A DNA stretch of 64,000 nucleotides, taken from assembly GCA_963969365.1 (NCBI GenBank), contig OZ017752.1:310001-374000 (forward strand). Direction: 5' to 3'. The notes below the pieces were generated by a model. It did not search any database. It saw only the letters and a program-made list of their open reading frames with translations, and had not been told where the DNA came from. Made by a program: the position numbers and the translations under genes. Numbering within the stretch: position 1 is the first letter of the stretch; each line of letters opens with the position of its first letter. This DNA is from Asterochloris sp. CNOR1 (Eukaryota > Chlorophyta > Trebouxiophyceae > Trebouxiales > Trebouxiaceae). This document shows, in pieces, positions 46,648 through 58,600 of this stretch.

Positions 46648-49600
46648 ATGTACCGCAACAGGTGGCCATGGAGCCTGCTGGGCGCATTGAGCTGCATCAT
46701 GCTGGCGTGCGCAACAGGCAAATTGCCTCCAGGCGTGACACAGGACATCTACAAGATGTGCAAGAACACAGTGGATGCAAGGTATGCTTCGTCTACATGT
46801 TGCTTACATGGCTGCTTACTTAGATGTCGATCCCATAGGCAGCGGTGCCACCTGAGGTGTCTGCCATCCACTGGCATGGCTGGTCTACTGCAAGCACTGC
46901 CTGCAGCATGGCTGCAGCAGAAGGCTTGCTGACAACACCGCTTCCACCTGCAGGGATCCGCAGTGTCAAAATGGGGGCATCCTCAATGCCCAGAACACCT
47001 CAGACACGCTGCATTGCGCCACGTGCAGCTGCCGTGACGGCTGGAGGGGCGCTGACTGCTCCCTGTGTGAGCGTGTGGATGTCTGCCCCAGCAGACGAGG
47101 AGACAAAGGTGCGCTGCTGGAGCCAGACTGCACTCCAGGCCTCACTCACCCTGCGCGGGAGCTGTCCCTCTCAGACATCAGGCACTGACTGGGACCTGCA
47201 TGGGTCCAGGCGGTGCACTGCCAGGGGGGGGCCCCACTCATGTTTGTCAGACCAGCAGACGCTGGGTGCAATCCACAAATGCACACAACACTGACAGGGC
47301 TGCTCCGCCCAGGGAGGTGGCATCAATGAAGGCAATGTGCTGCCAGTGGTGGGCCCCCTTCACGCGTTTCAGGCAGGCAGATTGGCCACTGCGTCCCTTA
47401 AAGTCTAAGTAGGTCGCAGGGACCTTGACATACCTCACTGACAGGTCTCACAGTGTTGCTGAGGACAAGTAGCTGTCAGGAACAGGGTTGCGTCCATTTC
47501 CAGCCAGAGGGAAGAGAAGTGGCAGGCATTGCATCTTGGGCTCTTGCTATGTTCCTGAATTATAGAGTTTGACTTTGATCCCTGTGACAGCAGGATGGAC
47601 TGTGCCTCTGCAGGCGAGGAGCTCACGCCCCAGAGCTGCTCCTCAGGGAGCCTAGTGCCTAATGCCTACGAGCTGGAGCATGGGAAGACTCTGTCATGCG
47701 CTTGCGGCGGCATCAAGGGCGACGCTTCAACCTCATGGGCCTGCAGCATGCAGCCGCTGACCTACTGGATGTTTGAGATCCAGCCGCGGCGTAGCGGCCC
47801 CAGCTTCAGCAGTGGGGAGGCTGCAGGGGTGCTGGAAGGGCAAGCGCACCGCAGCAGCAAGGGAGCGAGCAGCAGGGTCGCTGCAGGGAGCATGGGTGAT
47901 GTGCCCCAGAGTGCCTTGCAGGCAGCAGAGGCTGAGATGGGAGAGGCAGCCTCTGCCACAGCTGGGGGGGCAGGTACTGGCCCCGACGGGCAGCAGAGGC
48001 AGCTGCAGGCAGCCAAGGCGGCAGACCTAAAGGTCCAGCCTGACGGCAGCGTCTCTAGCAACCCCCGGCTGCCTGGCACGGGAACTGTGCATGGGACGCC
48101 TGGCGCTGGGGCAGGCAGGCGGGGTGGAGCCCAGCTGGCCCTGCCTGAATTCCTGGCGTGGGGTGGACAGCAGCCGGCAGGGGAGGGCCTGGACGTTTAC
48201 ATCATCGAGCGGGCTGGTATCCCCTCACAGGACTGCGATCCGGACAGTGCCATATGCACGCCCGAGAGGCGAGCCGCGGAGGTGCGCTAGAAAGATCTGC
48301 GCAGCACGGTGTTACACCTGGTATGCACGGCAGTGCTGGCTTGAAGGGGACCTGAGTTGGTGCCCTTGCAATGTGCCTCACTGTCAACCACCCATGCCTG
48401 AGCCTGAAGTTGAAAGCTCTGCAGAAGCAGCTGTATCAACACAGCTGCCTGCCTGGCGGCAACGCTGACAGAGGCTGCGCCGCCCTGAGGGCATCACCCC
48501 TCATGAGGCAGGCAATTCCCATCTTTCCACGACAACAGCAGCACAGTCAGGGGTGAGATCCCGAGAGCACCCGCTTTCTTCCCCTGCAGATGTGCCAGTT
48601 TCGGGACCGCTTCGACTACGCCTATGCCTCTGTCTGGGAGGGCAACTTTACCAACTGCATCTTCAGCACTGGCGAGTGCACGCGGCCACTGGAGGGCAAT
48701 GACTGCATGGTGGTCACCTGTGACGGGGCCAAGATCTTGTGCCCGCCAGCTTGTGAGTCCTTGGCTACTGGCCAGTGTGCACAGCTACACTTGTTGCACT
48801 GGCGGCAAGATCCTGTGCCTGCCAGAATGTTTGGTTCATTGGCTTTGGTCTGCCCTGCACTCCCCCCGTGAGCTGCTGGCAACTTGTTTGTGGATCATCA
48901 CCCCTGTCACCTGCAATGGCGGCAAATCCTGTTGCTGCTCTTTGAGGATCTCAAGGAGGTACCTAGAGATGCCCTGGCATGAGCCCCACAAACTGTGAGG
49001 ATCTGGCTCTCGAGCTGCCGGCTGCACTGGCCACATTGCTGAGGGAAGGGTATTCATCTGTCTGCTCGCCAGCTGCAGCGTCCCTTTTGTGCCCATGGTG
49101 GTTCCAAGTGTCCGCCTCAAGTCTAGCATTTGGCGTGTAGCAGAATCCTAACCTACACCAGCTGAGCAACCTTGTGAGCCTGTGCAGTTGCCAAGAAGTG
49201 CCCTGGCTGGAGCCCCACGGACTGCGAGAAGGTGCCCCATGAGCCACTGACCTACTACATGCACCGCTGCAACCCACTGGCGCTGCCCAGAAACGACACA
49301 TCCACCAAGCTGACCTGCAAGCCAAAGCCTGAGACTGGCACCTTCCAATGCTACTTTGGTCAGGTCAGCTTGTGCCTAAGTGAGCTCGTGATGCTGTCTC
49401 TGGGGCAGAATGCAGCAAGCACATTCGGGAGAGGCCAGTTCTGGCATTAGACTTTGCAGGTGAGCTTCACTAGACCCACACAAGGTGCCATGCAAGTTTG
49501 CGACAACAATGTCCCTGCTTGGTGGAATCTGTGTCTGCATGCCACGCTCCAGGCAGCCGTCTTGGCAAGTGCAGGCTGCAATGTGGGGCCATCTGTGCAT

Positions 49601-52600
49601 AGCAGCCTTTGCGGAGAGGGCTGCGGCACAACCGCCAGCTGAACCTGCCGTCAAGCAGTGTGTCATCTGTGGCTGCAGGAGGGTGGCTTCCTGGCGTCCC
49701 TGGGCATGCAGTGCCAGACGGGTTCATGCATCTACAACACCACCTCTCCCCAGCCAGGTGACTGCACTCAAGCAGCAGCTGTGCTGTGGCTCAGTCTGGC
49801 GGCTACCAGTGCCGGATGGCCCAATGCCAGTCCGTGGTGGCTGGTGCCTCTAGCATCCAGCGAGGTGTTGCAAGTGCCATGCGAAAGACATGCACGGCTC
49901 CTCTGCAGGCAACCACCCTGACTCATCAGTTCGGTATCGATGCATGCAGCTGGTTTATCGGGTGTTGGATCATCTGTATCGGTGAACACTCAAGACAATG
50001 ATTGTGGCATCTCCAAATCGAATCTGTGTCTGTCAGCTTACCTGTTTGACTTGCCTGATAACAGTGCTGATACAGCATGGAGACGGCCTGCCTGATATTG
50101 CTGCTGTGCAGCACCAGATATGGCCATGTTGCTTTGCTCTGGTGCAGGCAGACATCACAATCAGGGTGGTAGCTCAGCAGCAAAGCCTGCCCGTCTGCAG
50201 CATTGCGGATGCTCAGCCACTTGGCCACTGCCAGCTTGTCGAGGGGAGGAGCACCCTGACCTGTGCAGGCAGCATGGCGCTCACTGATGTGTGTGAGAAA
50301 CCCTAAACCCGAAAGCCCCTGCGTGCCTGCAGGCCCGCCAGGCCCCCTACCACCCCTGCCCCCCAGCCCACCGCCAGCCCCAGGCAGGGAGCACCACGAC
50401 CTGGCCGCAGAGCTGGTCACGCTGATTGGCATCGGCGCCATCGTCAGCGGGGCCATTGCCATGGCCGTTGTGGCCATCTACACTGATAGCCAGCGCTCCC
50501 AGAAGCGCATCCAGGCCTGGGCTGACGGTGCGTCAACATCTCTGAGCTACAAAAGGCTCAAGTGGCACTTGTGTTCCCAGGCTGGCAACAGCTGTCGCCT
50601 GGCACTGCTCTTGTGGACCTGGTCACCAACTGCTTTGTATGCACCCTGACGCTGTGTGTGTGGCCCAGGCAGCTGTTCATCAGAACCTTTGTCATACCGG
50701 GCGTGACCTCTGCAGCTCACTTAGAGCATCGGTCACCGTCTCTGCCGGCAGCGCAGATGCAGATGCTATCCATGCATGTCATGCTGCATGCAGGCAACGC
50801 GGGGGGCGGGGATGGCGTCTCACAGGCTCTGCTGGCTGAGTCAGAGTATGAGGGTGAGATCGTGACCCTGCAGCCGGAGGTAGAGGACCCCTCAGTCTTG
50901 GACTGGGAGAACATTGGCGTCTGCATCTACAAGGTGGGTGCCGTGTGTTGGCTTCACAGCAATATAAAGTTGCCCAGGCAGGTGTTGGCATGTGTTGGCT
51001 GCTGTCGGCCTTGCTTTCAGGGCAGCCCTGCTGCGCCTCTGTGCAGCGCCTCCTGCCCAATGTGGCACTCAGCGCTGCCAGACCTCAACCATGCTTGTTT
51101 CACTGCACCTTCTATTGTAAGAGGACAAACAGCTGCAGAGGTTGGGCACATTGCGGACAGCTGCTGGCTGCCATCTGTTCCATGTCATACTATGTTCTGG
51201 TTCGTTGCCTTCCAGCTTGCCTGAATGGCCAGACCAGATGTCGTTATTTTACCTTCTGGCTGCAGGCAAACGGCCAGAACCTCCAGGTCCTGTCCGGCAT
51301 CTCAGGCATCACCAGGATTGACGATCCATCCAAGTCAGATGCTGCTGCCTGCATGTGCGCCATCCTGGGACCATCTGGGGCAGGTTTGTTGGTGCGCGCA
51401 TGGGTAGCAAACATGATGTCTGCTCATTTCCCAGCACCCAAAACATGCTGCACTCTGCATGCGTCCCATCCTGGGGCACCTTAGCCAATATTGCTGCCCT
51501 GCATGGCCCCTGTATAGGCAGACAGCATGCCTCTGACACTTCTAGCATCCTAGTGGCAAGCTGTAGCCTGCATTGAGGTCGTCCTGGGTGCCTCGGCGCA
51601 AGTGTGCTGTGCTGTGCATGGCTGCCAGCATGCTGGAATGATCCAAACATCATTGCGCATACCATGCTCTTTCTGTTTGGCATGCTGCTGGCTGAAGCTC
51701 ACGAGGTCCCACGTGCAGGTGACTGTAACCCCCAAACTGCTGGAAAGGCTGCTCTGCAGGTGCACTTGCGCGCACCCTGCCTGAGCCTGCTAGACTGCTG
51801 GTCTGCCTGCCATTCTAGTGCTGCTGTATGCATGCTGCCTGCAAATGCTGCAGGGTAGGGCTTCTCAGGAGGGGCAGCCAAATCTACAGCCTCATGCCCT
51901 AGCATCTTTGACTGCTCTGCCAGTGCCACTGTGCGCATCCTGCCTGCAGGGAAGACAACGCTGCTGGACGTTCTGGCAGGCAGACGGTCTGGCCAGGGGG
52001 TCACCGGGCGCATCCACATCAACGGCAATCGCGTGAACTCACACCAGCTACGCGACAGTATTGGGTGAGGTCCACTGCAGGACCCACTGGACTCTCATCC
52101 ACCTGTCTCCTGCAGTGTTGACGTTGGCAGCATGTGCATACTCTTCAAGCCCTGGCCTGTCTGTAATCGCCATCGAAACCTCAGCAGCACAGTTTTGCCA
52201 TTCAGCACCAAGAGACATGTCCAGTCAATCAGGAAGTGGTGTCACGACCCTTGTTCTCATATCAGTGTGCACGCAAGTCCTGCCTGCCCATGCGCCAAGC
52301 TCATGGACTGCCAGCCTTCTTGCAAGTTTGTGCTGTCTGCCTGCAGGTCATGTCTGCGTAATGATGTTAGTGGATGTAGCTGTCAGGCAATTCAAACTGT
52401 TTGCCTGCAGGTACGTGCAGCAGGATGACATCCTGCCAGGCACCTCCACTGTGTGGGAATACCTGCGCTTCCATGCCAAGCTGCGCATGGGGGCTTTTAG
52501 CAGCCAGGGCATAGAGCAGCAGGCCTGGTCGGTCATCCAGCTGCTGGGCCTCAGCAAGGTAGGCACCTGTCGTAGTGTTTTGTGTGCAGGGGATGTACCC

Positions 52601-55600
52601 AAAGGGCTGGGGGCCTTGCGTATGAATGAGAATGGCTTGTAGCAGCCAAGAGCATAGAGCAACTGGCCTGGTTGGTCATCCAGCTGCTCGGTAGCAGTGA
52701 GGTCAGCACCGCTAGCATCATGTTTGTTGAGGGCCGCGCAAGGTGGGTGACCATTCAGGTCATCAACAGCTATGGTCTGGCAGGCTGAGGTTGCACATAC
52801 TGTCACAGCATGGTGGCTGCCAAGGGCACTGGCCTGGACCAATCTCCTGCCCAGCTGCTGGGCCTCAGCGGGGTGAAACTTCAGGCATCACATTCACGTA
52901 CAGACTCTCTGCATCGCAGCACCTGCGTACCCAGGATGATATGTGCTGCCCAGATCCTGCCTGGCCTGACCCTGCGTTTAGCCCCGCCAACCAGATGCTC
53001 CTGTCTTGCACAAGAAGGCTCAGGCTTCAACACTGTGCACAAGAGGGTCAATCTCCTTGGCTTATGAGAGACACTGCAGCTAGCGTCAGCAGGACCCTAG
53101 AGGAGTCCATGTGATGGTGCATTTTGCAGCTTGCCAGAAGCAGGAGCATCAAGCAGTGCTGGGTTGGGGCTGGGGCTGTGCATGCTGCCTGAGCGTCTCT
53201 GTAACCTGCAGCAGCGCATAAGGGCAGGAGCGCCTGCACCATGAAAGGCGCCAGCATTGCAGCCCAAAAGAGGCCTGCGACTGCCCAAGCTTGTCCCAGC
53301 TTCATGGATGCTGTGGCCCTGACCTCAGTGTGCCTTTCATGCAGGTGGCGCACAGCCTGATTGGTGATGCCTTCACGCGCGGGCTGTCTGGAGGGGAGAA
53401 GAGGCGGCTGAGCATTGCTGCTGAGCTGCTGAGCAAGCCAAGGATTGCGCTGCTGGACGAGCCCACCACAGGTGTGGTCCCACTGTGCATGCGGAAGCGC
53501 TTTGTCCGGAAGCCAAAGCGCTGCACGGGGTGCTTCACTGATCACCACACCTGAACCCTGCCACATGAAGATGCAGTGCAGCGTTAGTCATCGTCCGGGA
53601 AGCTGCAGCATCTTGTAGGCTGCACATATAGCACGCTGTACACTGTCTTTGCTGCGCCAGGCGTGCGTTGACTGGCCCTGCCAGGGTTTGCACAACCAGC
53701 TAGCCCTTGAGGTGTGACCTCACGTACAGGCTTCTCCTTGCCACAGGCCTGGACAGCAGTAATGCTGCAGCTGTGGTGGACATCCTCGCACAGCTGGCCA
53801 GCAGCGGCACCACAGTCATCCTGTCCATACACCAGCCACGCCCAGACATTCTGCGGCTGATGACTCGTATGCTGCTGCTATCCTCCAATGGCCAGGTGGG
53901 GGTCACCGCAATGTGTGCTAATTGGCGCATGCTTCCAATCTGCTGACCTCCAGAAGGAAGGATAGGCTGAATATTGCTACTTTTGGCTGCCTTTGCCTGC
54001 AGTTTCCGGTGCGTGGTATTGCCAGCAGCTGACGCGCAGTCCTGGCATCACCCTGCAAGGGGCATTCTTTGCTGATCTTCTGTGCAGTGGGCTGTCTTTT
54101 TACAGTTCTGCAGGTGCCTGTCGGCCTCTCAACTGCTTCTGCATGATCATAGGCGTCATAAACATCATGTGCCCTACAGTCTTGTAGCGTAGGTGGTCCT
54201 CTCTGGGCCCGCGCTTTAGGCTGCAGGGTTACAGACAGCCTGTGCTGTGGATTCATCATCACATTTTGCCACTCAATTGCTGCAGCTTCTGATAAGTCAC
54301 CCTCAAAAGCTGCCACTGAGAACTCACTCTTGACTTTGCAACTGCTGCCTATAAATTCAGGTGGTCTACTCAGGCCCCATGGCGGCGGCTGCAGCCCACT
54401 TCCGACAGCAGGGCTTCCAGCCTGACAGTCTGCGCAGCAACATTGCCGACTTCATGCTGGATCTGGTCATCAAGTCTGGGGACGATCAGGTGTCCCAGCT
54501 GATCCACGAGTTTGCAGGGTGAGCAGGGCTGCCTCCTTTGGGGTGTAGCCCCACCTCAAGTCATTCATGCAGACAGCCAGCACTGAGCATCCTTCCTGTT
54601 GCTGACTTTTTGACTGGCTGGCTAGGCCCATGAGCTAGCTCTTGATAACGTTTGCAAGTTTTCTAGTCAGGCTGTGGCCACCACATCCTGAGGGGCGACA
54701 CTATGCTTACACACCATCTGTGTGATGGTGCACCCGTCGATGTGATGCAACAGTATGTTGCTTGGAGCCGCGGAAGGTTTGCTGCCTACTGGAGGCTTCC
54801 AGAGGCCAAAGTGCCACAGTAAGTTTTGGCTACAGGTCTCAGATTGTTGCATCAGACCGAGAGGCTGCTGGCCTCTTGAGGGAGAAGCCACGTTCGCTGC
54901 CAGCTCCGCGGCCTCAAGGCCCCTTTGGCCTCCAGCTGAGGGTGCTGTCTACTCGCATCATGCGCAAGCTGTACCGGTGAGCCCACGGCTGGCTGCTTGA
55001 CCAACTGCAGACATGTGGAGCCACTGCCTTGCCATCCAGCTGAGACTGCTGTCATTCCACTACATGCGCAAACTGTACAGGCGTGTCAGGGCTGCCTGCT
55101 TGAACACAAGTAGATGTTTTTGGGGTACCCACTGAAGTGCTTTGCCCTCAGCTGCTGGGCATATAAAAAGAGCCTGGCTCACCATGCCAGGCCAGTTGAT
55201 GGCAGTACCGAAGCCGCTTGCAAACTGACTCAGGGTGCAATGCTGCTGCAGGCACCCCTTCCTCATTCTGGTCAACTTCATTGCCACCCTGGTGACTGCC
55301 ATCAGCCTGGGCCTGGTCTTCAGAAATGTGGGGGTGGACACACCTGGCATCCAGAACAGGTCAGGCTGGGCAGCAGCTGCACAGCTCCATAAGTGCCTCT
55401 GTCATAGTCACATGTGGAATTTCGTTCACAGCACGCAGCTGCACTTGAGCCTCTCTAACAGCGCGCAGCTGCATGTGGACCTTTGTCACGCCCGCACTTG
55501 CCTGTGGGCCTCTGTCACAGCCACAGCGTTGCTTGTCAGCAGCAGCTGTGTGACATGTGACTGAATGGGCCATCTGCAGTCTGCTGCTGCACCTTAGAGA

Positions 55601-58600
55601 GCAGCCATCTTTGGCAGGCAGCATTCCCAGATGACAGCTGGCCTGGCCCCACTATGGGTCAGCCAAAAGTGCAGAAGCTTGGCCTGCAGAGTCAAGCAAA
55701 CGCTCCCTGCACCTGCAGGCTGGGCTGCCACTTCACATGCTGCTCTCATTGGTTCAAACACATGCAGCTGTCCCATGTGCAATGCCTGCACCAGCAGGCT
55801 GGGCTGTCACCTCACATCGCTGCTGTCATTTCAAGCTGTCCAGCCGTCTCGAGGACATGCTGCCTGCACCTGCAGGCTGGGCTGCCTCTTCACAATGCTG
55901 CTATATTTGTCCATGATGAGCCTGAGCTCCCTGGCCCTCTGGATGGAGGATCGCCTGCTCTTCATCAGGCAAGCACCTGCCTCAGGAACATCTGTCTGTT
56001 TTGCCCTGATGTATGCCCTATGGCTGGCTCCTTGTGGTCATCTATTTCAGTGCCCACAGTAGTGCGATTACAAGCACTAGGTGGCCAGGCACAGACAGCC
56101 AGGCATGCTTGTTGCTGGTGCAGCCTGCCTGCGCGTATGCTGGCGCCATTGCATATTGCCCCTGAAAGACATGCAGCAGCAACCCCACCTTTCCATGTAA
56201 GCTTGGTGATCACCACAATCCAGTCTGAGCAGACCCTTGCCCAAAGATGCTTTATGCCACCCGGCTGTTTGACACGGCTGTTTCCCTCAAGATGATACAG
56301 CAGCAAGGAAGCTTGTTGACCTCGTCCCAACCCACCTGCAGGGAGCAGAGATCTGGAGCTATGGCAGCCCCAGCATGCTTTACTGCCACCTGGTTGTCTG
56401 ACATGCCATTCAACAACCCATGTCCCCAGCATGCCTGCAACAGCTGGCAATCCTCTCTGTCAACTTTCCCTGCAGGGGCCACCCTAGCTGACTCAATTGC
56501 TACTTTGCCTTTTGACATAGTGCCTTGCTCCGCACAAAGCTTTGCAGCAGCAAGAACCCCTCCCTCCCACCCACATGCAGGGAGCGCAACTCGGGCGCCT
56601 ACGGCACACCAGCGTACTACATCGCCACCCTGCTGTTCGACATGGTGCCCATGCGCGTCATCCCCCCCGTCTTCTTTGCCATCTTCACCTACTGGCTGGT
56701 CGGCCTGCACACTCAGTGCATCTTCTGCATCTTCAAGTTCATAGGTGAGCCGCTGAGAATGGCCACTGGGGCCGCATACATTGCATTGCTGACTGCTCAA
56801 GCCATGGATGTTGGGCATCCAATGTTTTACAGGTGAGGGCATGTGGGTCACACCTTGCTATGATTCGTCTTGGATTCAGCTGGCAGGCTGACGTTTGTGG
56901 TGTGACGCTTTGAGCTGCCTATGCTCAATGCACTGAGTGCATATCCTGGTCTAGGGTAAAGGGGGTCGTCATTATGTCAGCTTGTTGGGTCCATGAGGCT
57001 GCCTGCGTAGAGGCAGGACTGCACACTATTGCGCTGTCAGCTCCTGGTGAGGGCTCATTGCTGACGCCTGGCTGGCTGCATGCATTGGCTGCTTGTCATG
57101 CGTCCAACTGCTTTTCAGAAGCGTTTGCATGGCAGAGGCAACATGTGGCTTCCTGTGCACTGCAGTGTTTGGGTGTCCAGCGTCATGACATGTTTGCATA
57201 GGGAGACCACATGCCTGTACCTTACAGACATGATCCTGCACAGTCTGGCATGGCAGCCGAGATCTGATTATGGTCACTTTTTAATGTGCAGGTGTCCTGG
57301 TCTCCAGCAACATCGCGGCCACTGCCATGAGCCAGGCCATTGGGGCTGCTGCCAGCTCTGTGCGGGTGGCCAACCTGTTGGGCAGCTTTGCCATCATGAT
57401 CTTCCTGCTCTTTGGAGGCTTCCTGCTCAACAAAGACCAGGTGACATGAGCAGAACATTTAAAGGCCTGGGGGCTTGTCCTGCTCCTGCTATCTGGCCTT
57501 GATGTGGTGCGTCGGGCGGGCAATGCTGCGGCCTCGTTGTGGGTGATCAGGTAGCAGTATTGCTGCTGCTGTTTGACTGGGTGTAGTCATCACTGGCTGT
57601 TGTTGTAGACCTTCAAGGCTAGGAGCAGCCAAGCAATGTGCCCCCCAGCAATTGCTCATGCTACCTGCACATAGCCTTTGTGGACAGTGATCTGTGTAAA
57701 CTCCAGATGTGATCGCTGCTGCTGCCTGCTGTTCATTCCACTGGTGCACTGGTGTGTGCAGGTGCCCTGGTACTGTGGCTGGATTGCTGACCTCTCGTTC
57801 TTCAACTATGTGAGTTGTGCTTGCACCCTGAAGCAATGTTATACACTACCTTTGTTGCCTCACTACCTTCGTTGCCTCAGGGCTGCTTGGGGGCTGCTCC
57901 CTCCCACACAGAACCCTGGCGCTCACAGCTTGCTTGCCAATACCCTAGCATCTGATTGTCAGTTTTGCGATGGCACTCTTGCGGAAGAGCAGCCATGCCA
58001 CAAATGCAGTGCAGTGCAATGCCAAAACGACTCGATGACTGCTACAGGCTTATGAGGCCCTCGCCATCAATGAATTCCATAATGCACCTGTTGACTTCCT
58101 ATTCACCAGCCCTCTAAATGCATCGGTGCTGCCCACCCTGAGGGTCTCAGGTGAGCGGGTGCAGAATGCCAGGCGCATATGCAGGTCCATTACAGCAGCA
58201 ACTGGTTGCAATCAGTGGCAGCCTCACAGTTGCCTCCGTCCGGGAGGCGCCCGGTGCAGAGCTCTTCCAGGCTCGGGCAGTGCAAGGTCGTCTGCAGCTG
58301 CAGTCCTGGTGTGTTGCATGCAGGTGAAGGAGTGCTGAAGGAGTTTGGATTCAACCCCGGGCGGTTCTTTCTGGATGCGTGCGCGGTGTGGCTGCTGGCT
58401 GCAGCCTTCGCTGCCCTGACCTACTACTCCCTAGCCACTGCTGGCCTGGGCAGCCACAGTGGCCTCATGCTGTGGTGGCGACAGTGGCTGGGGCAAGTCC
58501 ACGATGATGGCTCGTCAGGTGGGCTCTTTGACCAAGACTGCTGCCACAGCATGCGGGGGTCTCTGTACGGCGCCTTTGAGTTGTGTATCGTGATGTTACA

